Origin: Verrucomicrobiota bacterium
Lineage (GTDB): Bacteria; Verrucomicrobiota; Verrucomicrobiia; Chthoniobacterales; UBA10450
Length of the DNA stretch: 13,449 nucleotides
Reading direction: 5' to 3'
NCBI GenBank assembly: GCA_003219335.1
Contig: QHOF01000130.1
Coordinates: forward strand, 1 to 13,449
Part shown: in pieces, positions 12,842-13,449 of the stretch
Position numbering within the stretch: position 1 is the first letter of the stretch
Layout: every line of letters begins with the position of its first letter
The notes under the pieces: model-generated
The model's database searches: none
What the model saw: only the letters and a program-made list of their open reading frames with translations
What the model was told of the DNA's origin: nothing
Translations under genes and position numbers: made by a program

Positions 12842-12870
12842 AGCGCCGGGAGGATTTACCTCCCGGCGCT
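12842..12870 (-). terminator. Intrinsic terminator of the MBG-domain gene
   Basis: A perfect 12-bp stem AGCGCCGGGAGG / CCTCCCGGCGCT with a 5-nt loop, 33 bp past the stop of the leftward gene. On the minus strand it is followed by TCTCTTTTTAAC. The plus side also has TCTTTTCTC, so it may work in both directions. Confidence 0.88.
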
Positions 12871-12902
12871 CTTTTCTCTATCAACTCGAATTGCCTGTGG
12901 CG

Positions 12903-13449
12903 TTACTTCGCACCGACCGTAAACTCGATGTAGCCGTATCTCAGGATGATATGGAACGTGTCAGTGTCCCCCGCGTTCAGATTGGTGGTAGCCATGTTGA
13001 ATTGCCAATGGTCACCGCTATAGGTGAAGCAAACGCCCGGGATATCGGTAGTTCCATTTTCGTTCACGTTATCAACCGTGCCCCGCCTAATGCTTGTCAA
13101 GGTTACCGAACCGCAACTGCCGCTGCCAAAGACCACATTCGGGTCGGAGATGGAGTTTCCATTGGCGTCACAGACCTTGAACTTCACCGGAATCGTGCTG
13201 CCGGCCTTGCGCTTGTACACGCTCGAGCCATCGGTGTTGATTGGCGGTAAAATGACGCCGCCCGGGTCCGACCCGTTGCAACTGCCGTAGCCAATCGTTA
13301 GCGTCCCGTTGACGAAGTACGTGCCCGGCGAGGGTCCCGGGAAGTCGTAGTTGGCTGCGTTCAGAGTACCCGCTTGCGGCGTAATCGTGTAGGTCCCGGG
13401 AAGGGTAGCACCGACGGCGCTGCCCGTGTAAGTAGCACTGCCGCTCACG
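12903..13449 (-). CDS. C-terminal part of a secreted MBG-domain repeat protein (partial, 5' end outside window)
   Basis: The frame is open to the window edge, so at least 181 C-terminal residues of a larger protein are seen; the GTG at 13448 is just an internal codon. The first part (GTYTITPQAGTLNAANYDF, 18-36, then YFVNGTLTIG, 44-53) has the MBG-domain pattern, an Ig-like repeat common in large bacterial surface or secreted proteins. It is followed by a PPINTDGSSVYKRKAGSTIPVKFKVCDANG segment (68-97), typical of a terminal beta-rich domain seen in such proteins, and ends with IILRYGYIEFTVGAK. Four Cys (57, 93, 112, 140) may form disulfides, which fits an extracytoplasmic place. Low charge and high Gly/Thr/Ser content agree. 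No sorting or anchor sequence is at the C-terminus, and no function beyond surface or secreted structure can be named. Confidence 0.8.
   Translation of the reverse strand, partial: VSGSATYTGSAVGATLPGTYTITPQAGTLNAANYDFPGPSPGTYFVNGTLTIGYGSCNGSDPGGVILPPINTDGSSVYKRKAGSTIPVKFKVCDANGNSISDPNVVFGSGSCGSVTLTSIRRGTVDNVNENGTTDIPGVCFTYSGDHWQFNMATTNLNAGDTDTFHIILRYGYIEFTVGAK

Larger units (their letters stand above)
10994..12902. other. 1.9-kb stretch with no convincing gene, dense in repeats
   Basis: Between the murJ start and the end of the MBG-domain gene I find no open frame with family motifs or credible codon pattern. The longest frames (155 aa at 11815-12282 plus, 163 aa at 10776-11267 plus) translate repeats and palindromes or are shadows of murJ. 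The stretch holds decamer, heptamer and octamer repeats, two related 60-95 bp repeats plus a tandem pair, several strong hairpins and two copies of one terminator stem, listed separately. Only about 11960-12330 is comparatively free of known repeats. Confidence 0.75.

Noticed and set aside
12903..13449. Plus-strand frames of 140 and 88 aa opposite the MBG-domain gene
   Set aside because: Antisense to a frame with clear MBG-like pattern and a correctly placed terminator.

Overview
The window reads like a chromosomal segment of a GC-rich (by eye a little above 55 %) Gram-negative bacterium, most likely a soil-type member of the Verrucomicrobiota. This placement is my inference. It rests on the gene repertoire and on the intergenic DNA, which is full of 10-bp-periodic CACGGAT/CACGAAT repeats, heptamer repeats and GTAG-headed palindromes of a kind I associate with large verrucomicrobial genomes. 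None of the assigned starts has a clear Shine-Dalgarno sequence.

Layout. Positions 1-85 may be the 5' end of a leftward gene (weak call). Positions 164-2512 form a rightward block: mannose-1-phosphate guanylyltransferase, the RuvX/YqgF nuclease-like protein and the tRNA pseudouridine synthase TruA. It converges on a leftward block (2618-4938) of fumarylacetoacetase and a 304-aa protein of unknown function with strong motif character. After a 520-bp gap holding a 228-bp nested palindromic element, two more leftward genes follow: an aldose-1-epimerase-like protein (5463-6410) and a Glu/Leu-type dehydrogenase split by a frameshift (6516-7795). A rightward cystathionine gamma-synthase/lyase-type PLP enzyme (8035-9150) is divergent from the dehydrogenase. 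The leftward lipid II flippase MurJ (9389-10993) is bracketed by nested inverted repeats. A 1.9-kb stretch with no convincing gene follows, packed with repeats and hairpins. The window ends in the C-terminal part of a leftward secreted MBG-domain protein (12903-13449) with a clear intrinsic terminator.

Functionally the genes are mostly housekeeping or central metabolism: nucleotide-sugar synthesis, tRNA modification, a possible DNA/RNA processing nuclease, tyrosine breakdown (last step), amino-acid oxidation, sulfur amino acid metabolism and peptidoglycan precursor export. They do not form one pathway. The only tight functional hint is the fumarylacetoacetase plus unknown 304-aa protein pair.

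I found no defence system, phage, CRISPR array, tRNA or rRNA. The most interesting material is non-coding. There is a four-copy family of about 60-95 bp repeats, two of which flank murJ in inverted orientation. A short form of the same termini occurs as a twin hairpin at 6429-6485. There are also several GTAG-headed palindromes that resemble REP elements, a 228-bp nested long hairpin, heptamer arrays (one with six GATC sites in 58 bp), and two copies of one terminator stem about 0.95 kb apart.
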